Shown piece by piece: positions 45,586-57,800 of a stretch of DNA of 64,000 nt (position 1 is its first letter; each line of letters starts with the position of its first letter). Origin of the DNA: Gyrodactylus bullatarudis (taxonomy: Eukaryota; Platyhelminthes; Monogenea; Gyrodactylidea; Gyrodactylidae); contig SSNU01000313.1 of the NCBI GenBank assembly GCA_012064415.1, positions 255,848 through 319,847 on the forward strand, given 5' to 3'. The translations under genes and the position numbers were made by a program. The notes below the pieces were generated by a model that did not search any database, was not told the DNA's origin, and saw only the letters and a list, made by a program, of their open reading frames with translations.

Positions 45586-46650
45586 ATGTTCAGTAATAAA
45601 AAGTCAAAATTGGTCTTTAACTACAAGTATTTCTCTGAGAGTAGTAACAAGACTCAACAAGGGGATGGTTATTTAATCAAGCAAAAACTCGTCAATATAC
45701 AGGTGAATAAAGTATCCTATGGAGTATTTGAGTTTAGTAGGAATGACAGAATCATTGATTATATCGAGAGGAAAATGGCCGATATATTCTCAATAAGGAT
45801 TAGCCAGAAGGAATTCTTAGTCAATAAATGCTACCTGGGCCACTTCGAGGATAAATATCCTATAAGGAATAGTAAACTTCGATTTAAAGACATTCTCAAA
45901 TCAAATGCTGTCATATACTTTGATGTTGAACTTAAGAGGGATTTGTCTTTAGATCGGGATCACTTGATTCTGAGTCATGGCCTGTACTTGACCTATTATA
46001 CAACGATGAACAATAGCAATCCGACAGAGAAGAACTTTATAAACCTGATGAATCTTCTGAGGGAGGAGAATGATCAGAGAATCATTGATTTTTCCATGAT
46101 GGAACAAAACTTGAAACTCCTCATAAACTCATCAAGGGAAAATCTTGTTTTTCGTCTAACATTTGAAAGGATTCCTTACAACTTTGAAGAGTTAATCTTT
46201 ATTTATCTGAGCGGGGAACAATCATCAAAATTTGTAGTTAAAATAAATGAAAGCCGAATGAAATCTGATCAGAGAAGACTCTTGATAAACGGTGATCGAA
46301 TTAGCGTTGAATTACATGGAATGAAAGGCATCTTTGAATTTTGTGAAACGTACAACTTCAAGCTGAGAAAGTCCCTAAGGAGAATGTCCAAGGCGAATTT
46401 CTTTGAGATTATCAAGCCCTTTTACAATCTATCTCTAATTGAATGGGATCCAGGAACAATTGCTAGTCTCTATATCACCGTGTTAAAGTTTTACGATAGA
46501 AAATTGTCCGCTGAACAACAAACCCCAAAACAAAGAAAGTTAGATGGACAGCAAAATTCTTTCAGGAATATTGATTTTGATTTGACATCGATAGCCCTAG
46601 AATTACATCAAAGGTTTTGGACATCTGTGAGTTTTCACATTACCCAATAG
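45586..46650 (+). CDS. Unrecognised intracellular protein, possibly multi-exon
   Basis: From the ATG at 45586 the frame runs 354 codons to a TAG. In-frame codons extend upstream to 45466 without another ATG. The protein has no signal peptide or membrane segment. Residues about 25-120 (DGYLIKQKLVNIQ..KYPIRNSKLRFKDIL) could be a ubiquitin-like or RA-like fold followed by a helical, charged region; this is a guess from its pattern. A good donor, TCT|GTGAGT at 46627, lies in frame near the end, so the true protein may splice to an exon I did not find. The next gene begins 2.2 kb downstream, and the exon phases do not join this exon to it. Confidence 0.55.
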   Translation: MFSNKKSKLVFNYKYFSESSNKTQQGDGYLIKQKLVNIQVNKVSYGVFEFSRNDRIIDYIERKMADIFSIRISQKEFLVNKCYLGHFEDKYPIRNSKLRFKDILKSNAVIYFDVELKRDLSLDRDHLILSHGLYLTYYTTMNNSNPTEKNFINLMNLLREENDQRIIDFSMMEQNLKLLINSSRENLVFRLTFERIPYNFEELIFIYLSGEQSSKFVVKINESRMKSDQRRLLINGDRISVELHGMKGIFEFCETYNFKLRKSLRRMSKANFFEIIKPFYNLSLIEWDPGTIASLYITVLKFYDRKLSAEQQTPKQRKLDGQQNSFRNIDFDLTSIALELHQRFWTSVSFHITQ

Positions 46651-46761
46651 ATTAGGCTTTGAATTAGTCTATTTCAATTCGATATCGGTATCTTACCTAA
46701 AACTCTTAGATTCTTATCTGTGTTTAGAATAGTTTCCTGTTGAACCTTATGTTTTTAATTT

Positions 46762-46990
46762 CAATTGAAGATGTCAAATTTTCAAATTTGCGCCATCATT
46801 TTCAATGAATTTTACTACGAGAAATGATAAATTTTGAATTATTGGACAAGCTCTCATCTTTTTGAATCAGTTTTTCACGTCAAATTAATATTAAATATAT
46901 TCTGAATACACCCTGAAAAAATCTATTCAATTTGGGAAAAATTAACAATTATAGGGAAAATGGCATATATGTATATCAGAACACCAAAAT
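46762..46990 (+). repeat. Dispersed repeat, copy of 41030-41260
   Basis: Plus-strand counterpart of the repeat listed at 41030-41260. It includes TTTTACTACGAGAAATGAT and TTCTGAATACACCCTG. No ends or target duplication were identified. Confidence 0.7.
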
Positions 46991-47129
46991 TTATTTTTCG
47001 AATACAGCAATTACAGAGGATAGAGAATCTATTTGAGGCATAAAATAGAAAAGTGTTCGGAGAAAGAAAATTTTTGTCTCTAGTAGCTATTGATTACAAT
47101 GGTTTTATGTGTAACCTTCTTAAGCTAAT

Positions 47130-47828
47130 TGATATGAAGTTGGGAATTTAAGATTTTTTCATCAAAAATTCGAATATGTTTAAGGATTTTTTGGAATCCT
47201 ACTCATATTGCCCACTTTTACGAGTTGTAGAAAAAAGTTCTGGAAAAAAATTTTTAAATAAAAAATATGGTCATTTTTAGCGCCAAAATTCCATACCTTG
47301 GAACTTTGAGCTAAAGATTTTTATTGATTTCAAAGTGAGAGAGTGATCAAAAGTTGATTTTCAGGATCATAATAAGATAAGAAAGCAGAATATGCTGAAT
47401 CTGTTCTAATGCATAACTTGATTATAGTTTGGGAGTCAAATTTCGATCATTTTCAATACTTGAAAATTAATGAAATTTCGACAAATCGAAATCCCTCGAA
47501 AATAGTGGATGTTTCGAAAATTTTTCTGTGATATTTAGCTTTCTTGTCTTATTGTGATCCTGAAAATTAACTTTTGATCACTCTCTCACTTTGATTTCAA
47601 TAAAAATTTCCAGTTCAAAGTTTGAAAAAGCGGGATTTTGGCGCCTAATCAATATTTGAAAATGGTCATAATTTTCATAAAATTTTATTTTTTTCAGAAT
47701 TTATTTTCTTCAAATCGTAAACGTGGGCAACATGAGTAGGATTCCAAAAAATCTTCAACATTTTCGAATTTTTGATGAAAAATCGAGGTTTTCGTTAAAA
47801 TCATAGATTCTTAACTTCATTTTAATCA
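47130..47828. repeat. Large foldback element, arms about 265-300 bp
   Basis: Left arm 47130-47393 and right arm 47525-47828 are inverted copies. Matching landmarks are ATTTTTTGGAATCCTACTCA with GAGTAGGATTCCAAAAAAT, and AGTGAGAGAGTGATCAAAAG with CTTTTGATCACTCTCTCACT. About 130 bp separate the arms. No coding sequence is present. Partial copies occur at 13495-13585 and near 40085, so it is a mobile or once-mobile family. Confidence 0.85.
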
Positions 47829-48823
47829 ACCTTAGTTCAAAAATCGTAGTTTCTTAATGTATGAAAAATGAATCATTTTTGAATCCAAACTGTAAAATCC
47901 TTCAAGATTTGCTATTGACCAAATGAGACTTTACTCAGTGTACATAAAATCAAAATTAAAATTAGAGTAAATTACCCTGGTTGATTCTAGTTCCAACTTT
48001 CACACTTGACCAAATTAGAAATTATGATCAGGAGAGCACGTTTATATTTAATTGATTTTTTCGTTAGATAAACATACTTTGACCGATGATTCTTTTACCT
48101 ACAAGCGTAACCTTAAACCTTAATTGTAGCTTGACATTTTAGAGCTTCAAGTTAATGCAGCACTAATATATACGGTACATAGAATTTTATTATGGATTTT
48201 CTACTCGCGTGATCACGAATCTAAAAACTTTTTTTTCCAATTTAAAATAAAGCTAGTTGACATAAAGATGTGTATTTACTATTTTCATGTTGGATCATTC
48301 CATTACAACGATAATTATGAGTTTATTATTCGACGCTAACAGATGGTCTTTCCATTGACGTTTTACACGTTAACCTTGGAAATTATTAACGTGGAAATTA
48401 TTGATTCCACTCTGAGAATAAAACTAGAAGAGAACACCTAACCCACTTGAGAGAATAAATGTTTATCATTCAATTTATGATCCAAAGACGAAATCTTTTT
48501 AAAATATCAAGTTCTTCTTGAGTATCATCGATTATAATTATTATAGATTAAATTACATTTGGTTATACATTAAGCAATCTAGAAAATCTTAAACAGAAAC
48601 CTTGTACTAAACTTTGGCATTCATAGAATATATCATTTTATCACAATAATAAGGGATAAATTTGATGTTTTATTCTTAAAGACATGAAATATTCTTCAAA
48701 TTGATTAATTCATCGACGATAAATTATCGTACAATTAGAATGTTTTTATTTATAAAAAGGCAAACTACTATATAGTAGATAGGAAAAATAATAATCGTAT
48801 TTTGATCGAGACATGGGTGCAAT
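47829..48823. other. Spacer upstream of the RADIL-like gene
   Basis: No exon or repeat recognised. It should hold the promoter and 5' UTR of the following gene. No TATA box stands out. Confidence 0.4.
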
Positions 48824-51800
48824 ATGAATCGATTAGATTTATCATCCATATCATTCCAGGATGGTAAGAAATCTTGTTTTAGATTATCATTCTTGAGTAA
48901 GCTGGGGTTATTCCTTTAATTACCTAATTTGTATTGAATGAGAGTGATTGTGAACGAAAGGGTCTCGTATTTGTCAAGTAGTCTCAATTTTATTGCTCTT
49001 CTTCTATTTTGTTGTCTACCACCTTTTACTACATTAATTTTTTTATTATGGGGTTAATTTTATGCATAATCTATAGGTGAGTCAATCATTGTTCTTCTAA
49101 GTAATGCTAAAGATATTCTTAATTCATTCTTAACCAATGAAATGAATTATCACTTAACCAGCCAATCAGAGCATGTCTGAACAAATCAAGTGAGAGAGCC
49201 AAAGAGTGTAATTATATGAATGAATATGTTTTAATAGTAGTAGTTATTCATTATTTCAAGAAATATATATTCTTACTAATTGTCAGCAAAATTCTCTACG
49301 GACTGACACTTGAATTTTTGCACCGACCCTATCTTTGTTACAAATCATCTTTCCATGGGACTTCCACCAGACAGTAATCTGAAAGAGAAAAGAAAGATAA
49401 AAAATCTCTTGAAAGGATCCCTTTCCTCGTTGAACTTGGCTGCCGATGTTAATGGCAAAAATTCCAAAGTTCTCATCAATCAAAATGGAGGAAGAGACTT
49501 GTCCCTGGAAGTAAACCATCCAACATATCTTGGAAAACATACAGGCCGGTATGTTCGAATATACTGTGAGAATGTACGACCAGGTTCTTATTTTTGTACA
49601 ATTTTTGTCAACAATCGGAGTAGTGTGAAGGATACAATCAAAGAGTTGGTGGATAAACACTTTCAGCGTATTGGCGAAACGGGCGAGTTCAGCCTATTCG
49701 AAGTCTATGGAAATATACTAGATCATGCAGCCTCGGTGGATAATTTGAATCAAGAAAAGATGGAAGAATTATTCTTAACAGTTCACAAGCGTTCCCTAGA
49801 TCCAGATTTAATTCTCATGGATGTTTTGGGATCTGCAACTCCAGCGCCAGGCCTTTCACGAAGACTGGAATTATACCCAAGTCCTGTTGTTGAACCTATA
49901 GCTCAAACCATTATTAGTCGAGCAACGACACCAATAATTGGGGATTACCGAAGAAAAAGATATCCTGCCAACTCAGTTACCCCTTCAGGCCCTTACTTAC
50001 TAAAGATTGTCGGAGTTTTGCCAATCAAGGACTTTTTATATCACAGCCTTAAGGACTTAATCATTGTCAACGAAGATGAGGAGTCCTGGACAATCGGTTT
50101 CAGTGATCAGGATAATATTCGTCTTTACAGAGATTTCAACGCCCTCAATCATAACGATAAAAATAATAATAGTTGTCTTGACGAGATGGAAGTTTACGCT
50201 CAGACCTCGGCAGTCATAATAAATCGGCCGGCATCAGATACAAATGATATTTTTAGATTTTTCCTGAAATCTGTCGAAAAGCACGGTGCTGTTAGAATAT
50301 CAGAGGAATTACTAAAGTTGAATGAAGAACGACAACTCTATGACAACGATGTTATTGAAATTGAATCGTTCACTGATAAATACGTTTTTGCTTTCAAAGA
50401 TGACCAAATGAGATCAAGAGTGAATGAGACTCAAGAAAATGGTACTAGTCTCTACTCAACTTGTAGTAGCTCAACAACATCTCAAAAGAAAGATCTTTTT
50501 AATGTGAAAATTCTACATAGAGCATCAATGAATCGAAAGAATATCATCATGTCAAAATTAACACGATCCAAAACGAAAACAATGGACATAATCGGCGTCA
50601 AGGTGGATACAGTGAATAGCTGCAGTAGTAGCCAGGAGGAAGAGTATGACGATCATAGCAGTCAGGAGAAGACAGCTATAACAATGGCCGTGGCCAAGAT
50701 GAAACCTATGGAACAGGAGGAAAAATATTGGAAGAAACCCTTTCCACCATTACACGAGTGCCAAATTTTATTGAACAAGACCCTACTACTGAATACCATC
50801 CAAAGTTTTAGTACTCCCCAGTTGTCAGCTAGTCTCTTGTCCACAATTTTGTTGGCTTCACAGGTATCCCTTGATGAAATTACCGCAATCCTAGCGTCAA
50901 AGGGTACCCTCATCGAAGAGGACTGTATTGAAGGCGATTATTTTAACACCCTGCTCGAATCAATCATTAAATTTTCAATTGATAACTTGACATTTTGTGT
51001 GAGTCTTTCTTATTATTCTTTTAATCATTAATATCATTTTCTAAGATTAGCCAGATGTCTCGTTCACATTCACTCTCCGTCATGTTTTTTGGCGCGTAAT
51101 TAATTAGAGAGATTGATTAAAAATGTTTTTTCTTATCATACTTTGTTTCATCATTATACATTAATTAAGAAATGTAATGTTTTAATTCACTCTCTCTCTT
51201 TCTCTCGTGTAAGCAATAAGTTATCGAGGATAACTTAAATTTTGTGTTCTGACCGTGGTTGAGAATCGAAAAATAAGCAATGCTTTCTCATTTTCTTGAC
51301 TTACTCTTGTTTGATAAATCAATATAAAAACAGAAGAATACAATTAGAATAAAATTAATGTTTATTATATGTCTTTGTGTGTCCTGCTAGCGTGGAGTCT
51401 ATCAATGCTACAGGGTAGTTCTTTGAGACAAAGTTTACTTTTTAAACTGACATTTCCAAGGCTTACATTTAAGCCTATAAGAGGGGCTATGACTCAGAAT
51501 GTCTTTCCATTATACATGTGTATGGGAAAGTAAAAATTTATTGATTCTCAAGTGGTTTACCTCTACTCTCTTTCTATCTCCTCTCGGTGTCTCTTATGAG
51601 GATGAGGTCATTTATGGGCGAGACTAAAGCATATTTGTCTAAAATCTTGATTAAACACTCCTGTATTCCTAATTGTATACTATTATCTACACATTTATTA
51701 ACTTTTATCCTAGATATTGATCGAGAATAAAAATATTTCCCTTCTTGAGGTTATGCAGGTGTAATAAACTTTTTTTTTCTTGATTTGAACTTGACTTTTA

Positions 51801-54800
51801 ACAAAAGACTGTAATAGTACATTAAAATTAGGCATTCACAAATATCAAATTTTTAGACCTCTTCTGTTCTCTCCGTTTAACATTTTCATTGCATTCGCAT
51901 TTGTTGAGAAATTTTCTAGTCTGGAATTACAATTTTTCAGATACAGATCAGTTTACATTTAGTCTCAAATTACTTTCTTCTTTAGAGTCTCTCCTGGGGT
52001 CTTTTAGTCTGTTAGGGCATTTTAACTTTATTTACTCTAATACATTTATTGGGATTTCTGCCAAATTGCTTATACTTGGATAAATATTATTTGCGTTTTA
52101 TCCACACACCCCCTCCAAATGATTCATCATTTCTTGATATTTATAATTAATTTCTTGGAAAAAATAAGCAAGTCGGAGATGGAAGAAAATCTGTAATTCA
52201 GGTGATTAGTTGGTAGTTAAGTGGGGAATGTGTTTTGAATGACTATGACAGGATTTGGTCTGGTTGTCTCTTTTACTTGGGAATGAAAAATAGTCACACG
52301 TTTCTTTCCTTAAACCAAGTTTCCAAATGCATAGATACTTTTATCCTGATTGTTTATCATCAAAACATCTATCCTCCCAAGATATTCAATCAAAATTTTC
52401 AGTAAAACGTTACCATGGATTCGAAGGGATGATTATCTCAAATTTGAAATAATTAATTTTAAAAAATGTACAATGTAAAGCATATATTCGAGTCGTACAT
52501 GACCAAGAATGCAAGAGAAGAAGAAAACTCCAATCAATAATAACCAGGAGTAGAAATGATTTTTTTTAATTTTGTCTTATAAATCAACTGGTATTCAATC
52601 AATAAGAGAGTTTTTGTAAAATTCTATATCTCAAATATGACACCAATAATAAGAACCAATTGCCGCTATGAAAAAGAACTAATTTTTTTCATTGAATAAA
52701 ACAGGGAAATCATTATCAATTGTTAATTATTCTTTAGCAATTTGTAATTTGTTGATGCGCAGAATAAGCGTGTAACTTTTGACCTGATTTATTGAACATT
52801 TCAATAGCATTATTAGTTTTATGTACAAGTTGATTTCACACCTTGAAGCACAATGCTCTATTAAGAAAATTTGTTAAATTGTACTGTATTTTTTTTTCTC
52901 CCCGGAATATGTTCCATTGTGAAAACCTCAATCTTGGCAGAATAATCTAGATTTTCTGAATTTCCGGTTGTCCTTTCTCTATTTTACACAATTTATTCAT
53001 TCATTCATTTTTAATGCAAACGAATACATTTCTTCTGAGCCTACATTCATTCAGTTAATATCATAGTAAAATTCAGCTCTCCTTACATTACACATTGTCT
53101 TACATTACTAGAAAGTATTACATTTTTTGCAATGTTAAAGAGAGAACACCAACTTCATTTCTTCATCACTACCATACAAATCAGTTATATTATACTACTA
53201 ATGCACCTTTTTTCTATTTCATTCTCGAATAATTTTTGTATTACAATCAAAGTACATGTAAAAACTAACTAATGTATTTTACTGGAATGTTCATATTTTG
53301 CCTTGAATAAGCCTTTCTATTGTACTTGAGATTCCAAGCGAAAAGAGAAAAATTTCTTTTGAGAAATACAATTTGAGCTGTTACACTTGAAGATTATTGA
53401 CTCAACTTTATTCTTTTTGGAGCTAAGTTTATGTCAGACAGAATGATTGAAAACTTTGCTTTCATGAGACACCAAGAGATCATCATCAATAGCATTCAAA
53501 CAATTCCATTTTTCCATCTTAAATATCAAAGAGTATAAATATATTGACTTTTCCTGAGCATTCATTTCTATGACATTTCGGCAAGAGAAAGAATTAATTA
53601 CGAAAAATTCTTCTTCTCGCGATAATATATAATATACTCGTGTGATATTTTGAATAAGGCTCGCAAAACTCTGTCACCTTTAATTCAGAAAACTGTCAAT
53701 TGTACTTGTGGATAACTATTCCTTTCAAATTACCAACTAAGTAATACAATTTCTCAACTAATGTTTTGTTGAGATTTGTTTTAATAAAGATAAAATCATT
53801 TTTATTGAATAAAAATAATTTTAAATCTAATCTCAACTTGGGTCAATCCTTGTGTAAAAATTTTCAAATATTTTTCGCCTTTAGCTCATCCCTATGCATT
53901 AATAAAAGAGGATTAGATTTAGATTTGTACAAGGAAAAATCAAATTATTTGTTGTCAAGCTCTACTTTTGAACTTCAAAAGGAGGCGTGATTAAACTTTT
54001 GTCAGTCTTGTTAGGGGTAATTAACGTTGATCTCATTGAATATTTACAAGTTTTTGTACTCATAAAATCTTTTGTTAACTTTTACGCCCAAAATGAGTGT
54101 TCTCTGTTCGTTATATACGCAGTAATAATGAAGTAAGATATTTCTATAATATTATTTGCAATACTTTTAAATAACACTCACCTCAAAAAGAGTAAACAGG
54201 TGTTATTTCTATGCTCACCTTAGAAGAAATTTGTAAAAAGTATTTGGATAAAAAATTGATTCCAGATCTATTTTGAATTTTTTAATGCAACAAGGCCCTT
54301 CTTTCTGAATAGACCAAATTATAAGCTGATTTTTTTCTAGGATGATTCGCCTTTTCGTCGAAAATTTTTTAAAATTATTTCAGAATAAATTTTATTTTTT
54401 TCTTGCTTACTCGATTTAAAGTACTCTCACTGCTTTTTTTCACAAGGATATTCATGATTATGAATACATTTTTCAGTAGTATTTTTGCAAATTCCAATGT
54501 TTATTTTATATTGTGAAAGGTTTGTGGAGAGAGCTTTAAACACTTTTGCCTATAACGTTTGGTTATTTACAGATCTGAAAAAATGTACTATCATGTACTT
54601 GATAAGATTAATTCGAAAGTATGTATGAGAAAAATATCCTAGTACAAATTAAAGTATTAATCTTTTTGAATTTTTATATTCAGAAAAATTTCAGTCTTTT
54701 TATATTGGTTATATTTTGATCAGTAGTTGGGACTAGCAGTTTTTATTTTTTGAGTTATTCAACTATGAAAAAACTTGAGTATATTTTTCATTTCGATTCT

Positions 54801-57800
54801 CTTCTCTCTAACACTTTAGTTTAAATTAGTTCAATTCTTCAAATCGATAATTACCTTTGCATTTTTGAGAAATTATCCAGCGGCTGTTTTTAAATGATAG
54901 CTTTACAGAATTATATGTGTGTTTATTTGTTTCAAAGTAAAACTGAAATTAAAATAAAACTATCATTGACCTACACTACGTTAATAAGAATGCCAGAACC
55001 TAGTCCATGAGAGAATTTCATAACCCTTGAAATACTTGGCAACAATAAATCGGAATCATCTGAAATTTAAAATATCCCTCAACTTTTGGATCATAGCTTT
55101 CCCAAGATTATCAATCATAATCTAAAAGTTCTTTTACAGCAGTTAGATGAGGACAAGATTCCAAAAGAGAGTGTACTATTCCCTGGGAATTCCTTCTCTC
55201 TGTATTTATGTTACCATGGTCATTAATTAAAAAAAGTTTGTTATCCTACAAAATTTTCAATAGCCCACTAAAAGTTAATACAATAAGTGACTCTTCATTT
55301 ATTCCTTGTCATTTTTTATTTATTTAAATACATCTTGATCATTTATTCCATTACCAGAGAGAAAATAAATTTTATTTTCAAATTAGCATGAAAAAATTAT
55401 GTAAAATAATTCTCTTCTTTGTGGGGTGATTCATCAAGACCTCTTGTATATATATATGAATTACATGAACTGAACTAAAAACTCTGAGATAAATCCATTT
55501 CATGAGATATACAGATATGCATACACTCTTTAAAGGTAACTCAATGTTTCTCTTAGATAATCTCACGTCTAGTTGCATTACATAACTAACTACTACCTTT
55601 GGTGATGTATTGTACAATTTGGATATCTTTCATTTGTATAGATTGTAATGAGAAAAAAATGATCACTGATCACTCTCTTCGTTATGTGTAAATTATAATT
55701 TTAGGACAAAAAGTAATGTCTATATTCTCACTGTTAACCTTTTTGCTAATGGTTATGGAAATTTACAAAGTTTATATCAACCCTCTATGTCCACCCGAAA
55801 TTTCACCTTACTCCTATAAGGACGATAAGAAAACCGATCGAGGAAAAGACTCACAATAAATATAAAACGATTCTATAGATGCGATTCTTTGTAATACATG
55901 TATCTTGTTTCCTTCTAAAAAGGTTATTTTATCAAAATTTAGATTTCTCTTCGAAACTTTTTAAGATTCGTTTAGCGTAAATTGTAAAATAGATAATATA
56001 AACATGTGATATTGTTTAGATTTGTGTAATAAATGAGAATTTCTGACTTTGAATATGATAGTACTAAATTAAGAATCGAGTTATAGATAATCGTGAGATG
56101 GGCTTAAATTTTTACTTGATACTTTTCGTATGTCACCCAGGGAATCAAAAGATTTATTCCCCAACAATAGGCAAGCAATTTTTACTGAATCAATGTCTGA
56201 AAAATCAAAGATTATCCAATAACAAATGGAAACGTTGTCTCTGCCTCAAAGATATCTCAAATGCAAACCCACGCTTGTTGTTTTTATCCCAATCCAGTAT
56301 GATTGTATTATTTCATTAGAAAGTAACTAAAAGTGCAAATAAACCTAGGAATCTCTCGTTCCATCGATGTTACGTTATTATTATTATTTATTATAATCAA
56401 ATCAGGTTAGATTTACCATAGGCTGAAGAAGTTACATACACAATCTAAGTTAAAAAAAAGAAGAAGAAAACTATGCATATCTTGATTTCTTTATATCGTC
56501 AACTACTTTTATCTCGTTATTTCTTTGGGCGTTAACTTTTTTTTTCATTTTCTTCCTCTCTGTGGGTTTAGAACAGAGAGGTTTGAAAACAAAACTGTAC
56601 ACCATGAAAATGTGGGTGTGTGTGTAGTATTGGTTGATCTTAACTGAATTTGGCCCATAGATTAACGTATTCTGTATTCTTTTACTAACTAGGGTAAAAG
56701 AGAGAAGAAAACATGTATCAATTAGTGATTTATTCCTGGAGGAATTATCTACAAAATATGCAAAATTAATAATTTAGATTTTGGAAATGAATCACGAATT
56801 CTATCCAAGATGAGGAAAATCATTTTCTATTCTCGTTATAGGAAACTTTGAAAATAATTAAATGATTCGAAAAAAAGATTATTCCTTGTAATTGATGTGG
56901 GCTATAACAATTATTTTATAAAAATAAACATTGCCATTTATACTTGCAAAGAGTTACATTTAATTGAATATTTTTACAACACAGAAAACAAAAAATATGA
57001 CCCTTCAAGAAATGATTTGGATGTCGGTATTCTGTTACAATTCAAGTTTGTATTTGACCCCGGGCTGGTTAACGCCGACTATATCGATAAGCGCATATCC
57101 CTCACCATCAAAGTTTTCTTACAATCCAACTCAACAGCAGAGCTTCTTCTACAAGAGTCGTCTTGGCCCCCTGAATGAAGATAACAAATCAGAAATGTCA
57201 ACAATAACTGAGTCAATGCATGGAGAAATTGAAAGGAACATTTCCAATTTTAAAGACACCCTTGCCAGATATGCTGATGACTATTTAACACAGAGTATTG
57301 AAACAGCCTTGGATGTAAGTTTAGCCTGAACGATTTCTTTTTCATAAATGTACAAACTTTATAAGCGTCCTAAAAGGGATCCAAAACATATCGATACATT
57401 ATTTATACGCTCGAGTAGCTTTTATTTTCTTAACTCTTGTTCAAATGTCTACAATTTTCGTTTTCTTGTTTTGTATTTTAATCATTCTATATTTCTTGGG
57501 TTTACACTTTTTATTCTTGTGTGGTAGGTCCAATATTGACTTGTTAAAGATATGGAAAATTTTTAACTTTTTCATATTTCTCCATGATAGGAAACAATGC
57601 CGACAGTTTAGCTTTCTACAATAAAACTCTTAATTTTATCCATCAAAAGCAACACTACTCTTTTAGTGGAAAGTACTTTCCATTCTACCACCGTATGGAG
57701 ACAGTTTCCTGTTCCTGAGGCTAGAAAATAGAAAATAATCAGAATGTCGATCAAAATTTCCCCATTTCGCAATGTCCTCCAATTCAACTGCTTAGGATTC

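Noticed and set aside
45586..49400. Joining the 45586 exon to the RADIL-like gene as one transcript
   Set aside because: The donor at 46627 is phase 0, while the RADIL-like exon 2 needs one preceding base; the separate exon at 48824-48863 supplies that phase with its own ATG.
56897..57178. Alternative frame over the RADIL-like exon at 56985-57314
   Set aside because: It looks protein-like but stops at 57178 and does not join in phase; the other frame joins both neighbours in phase 0.
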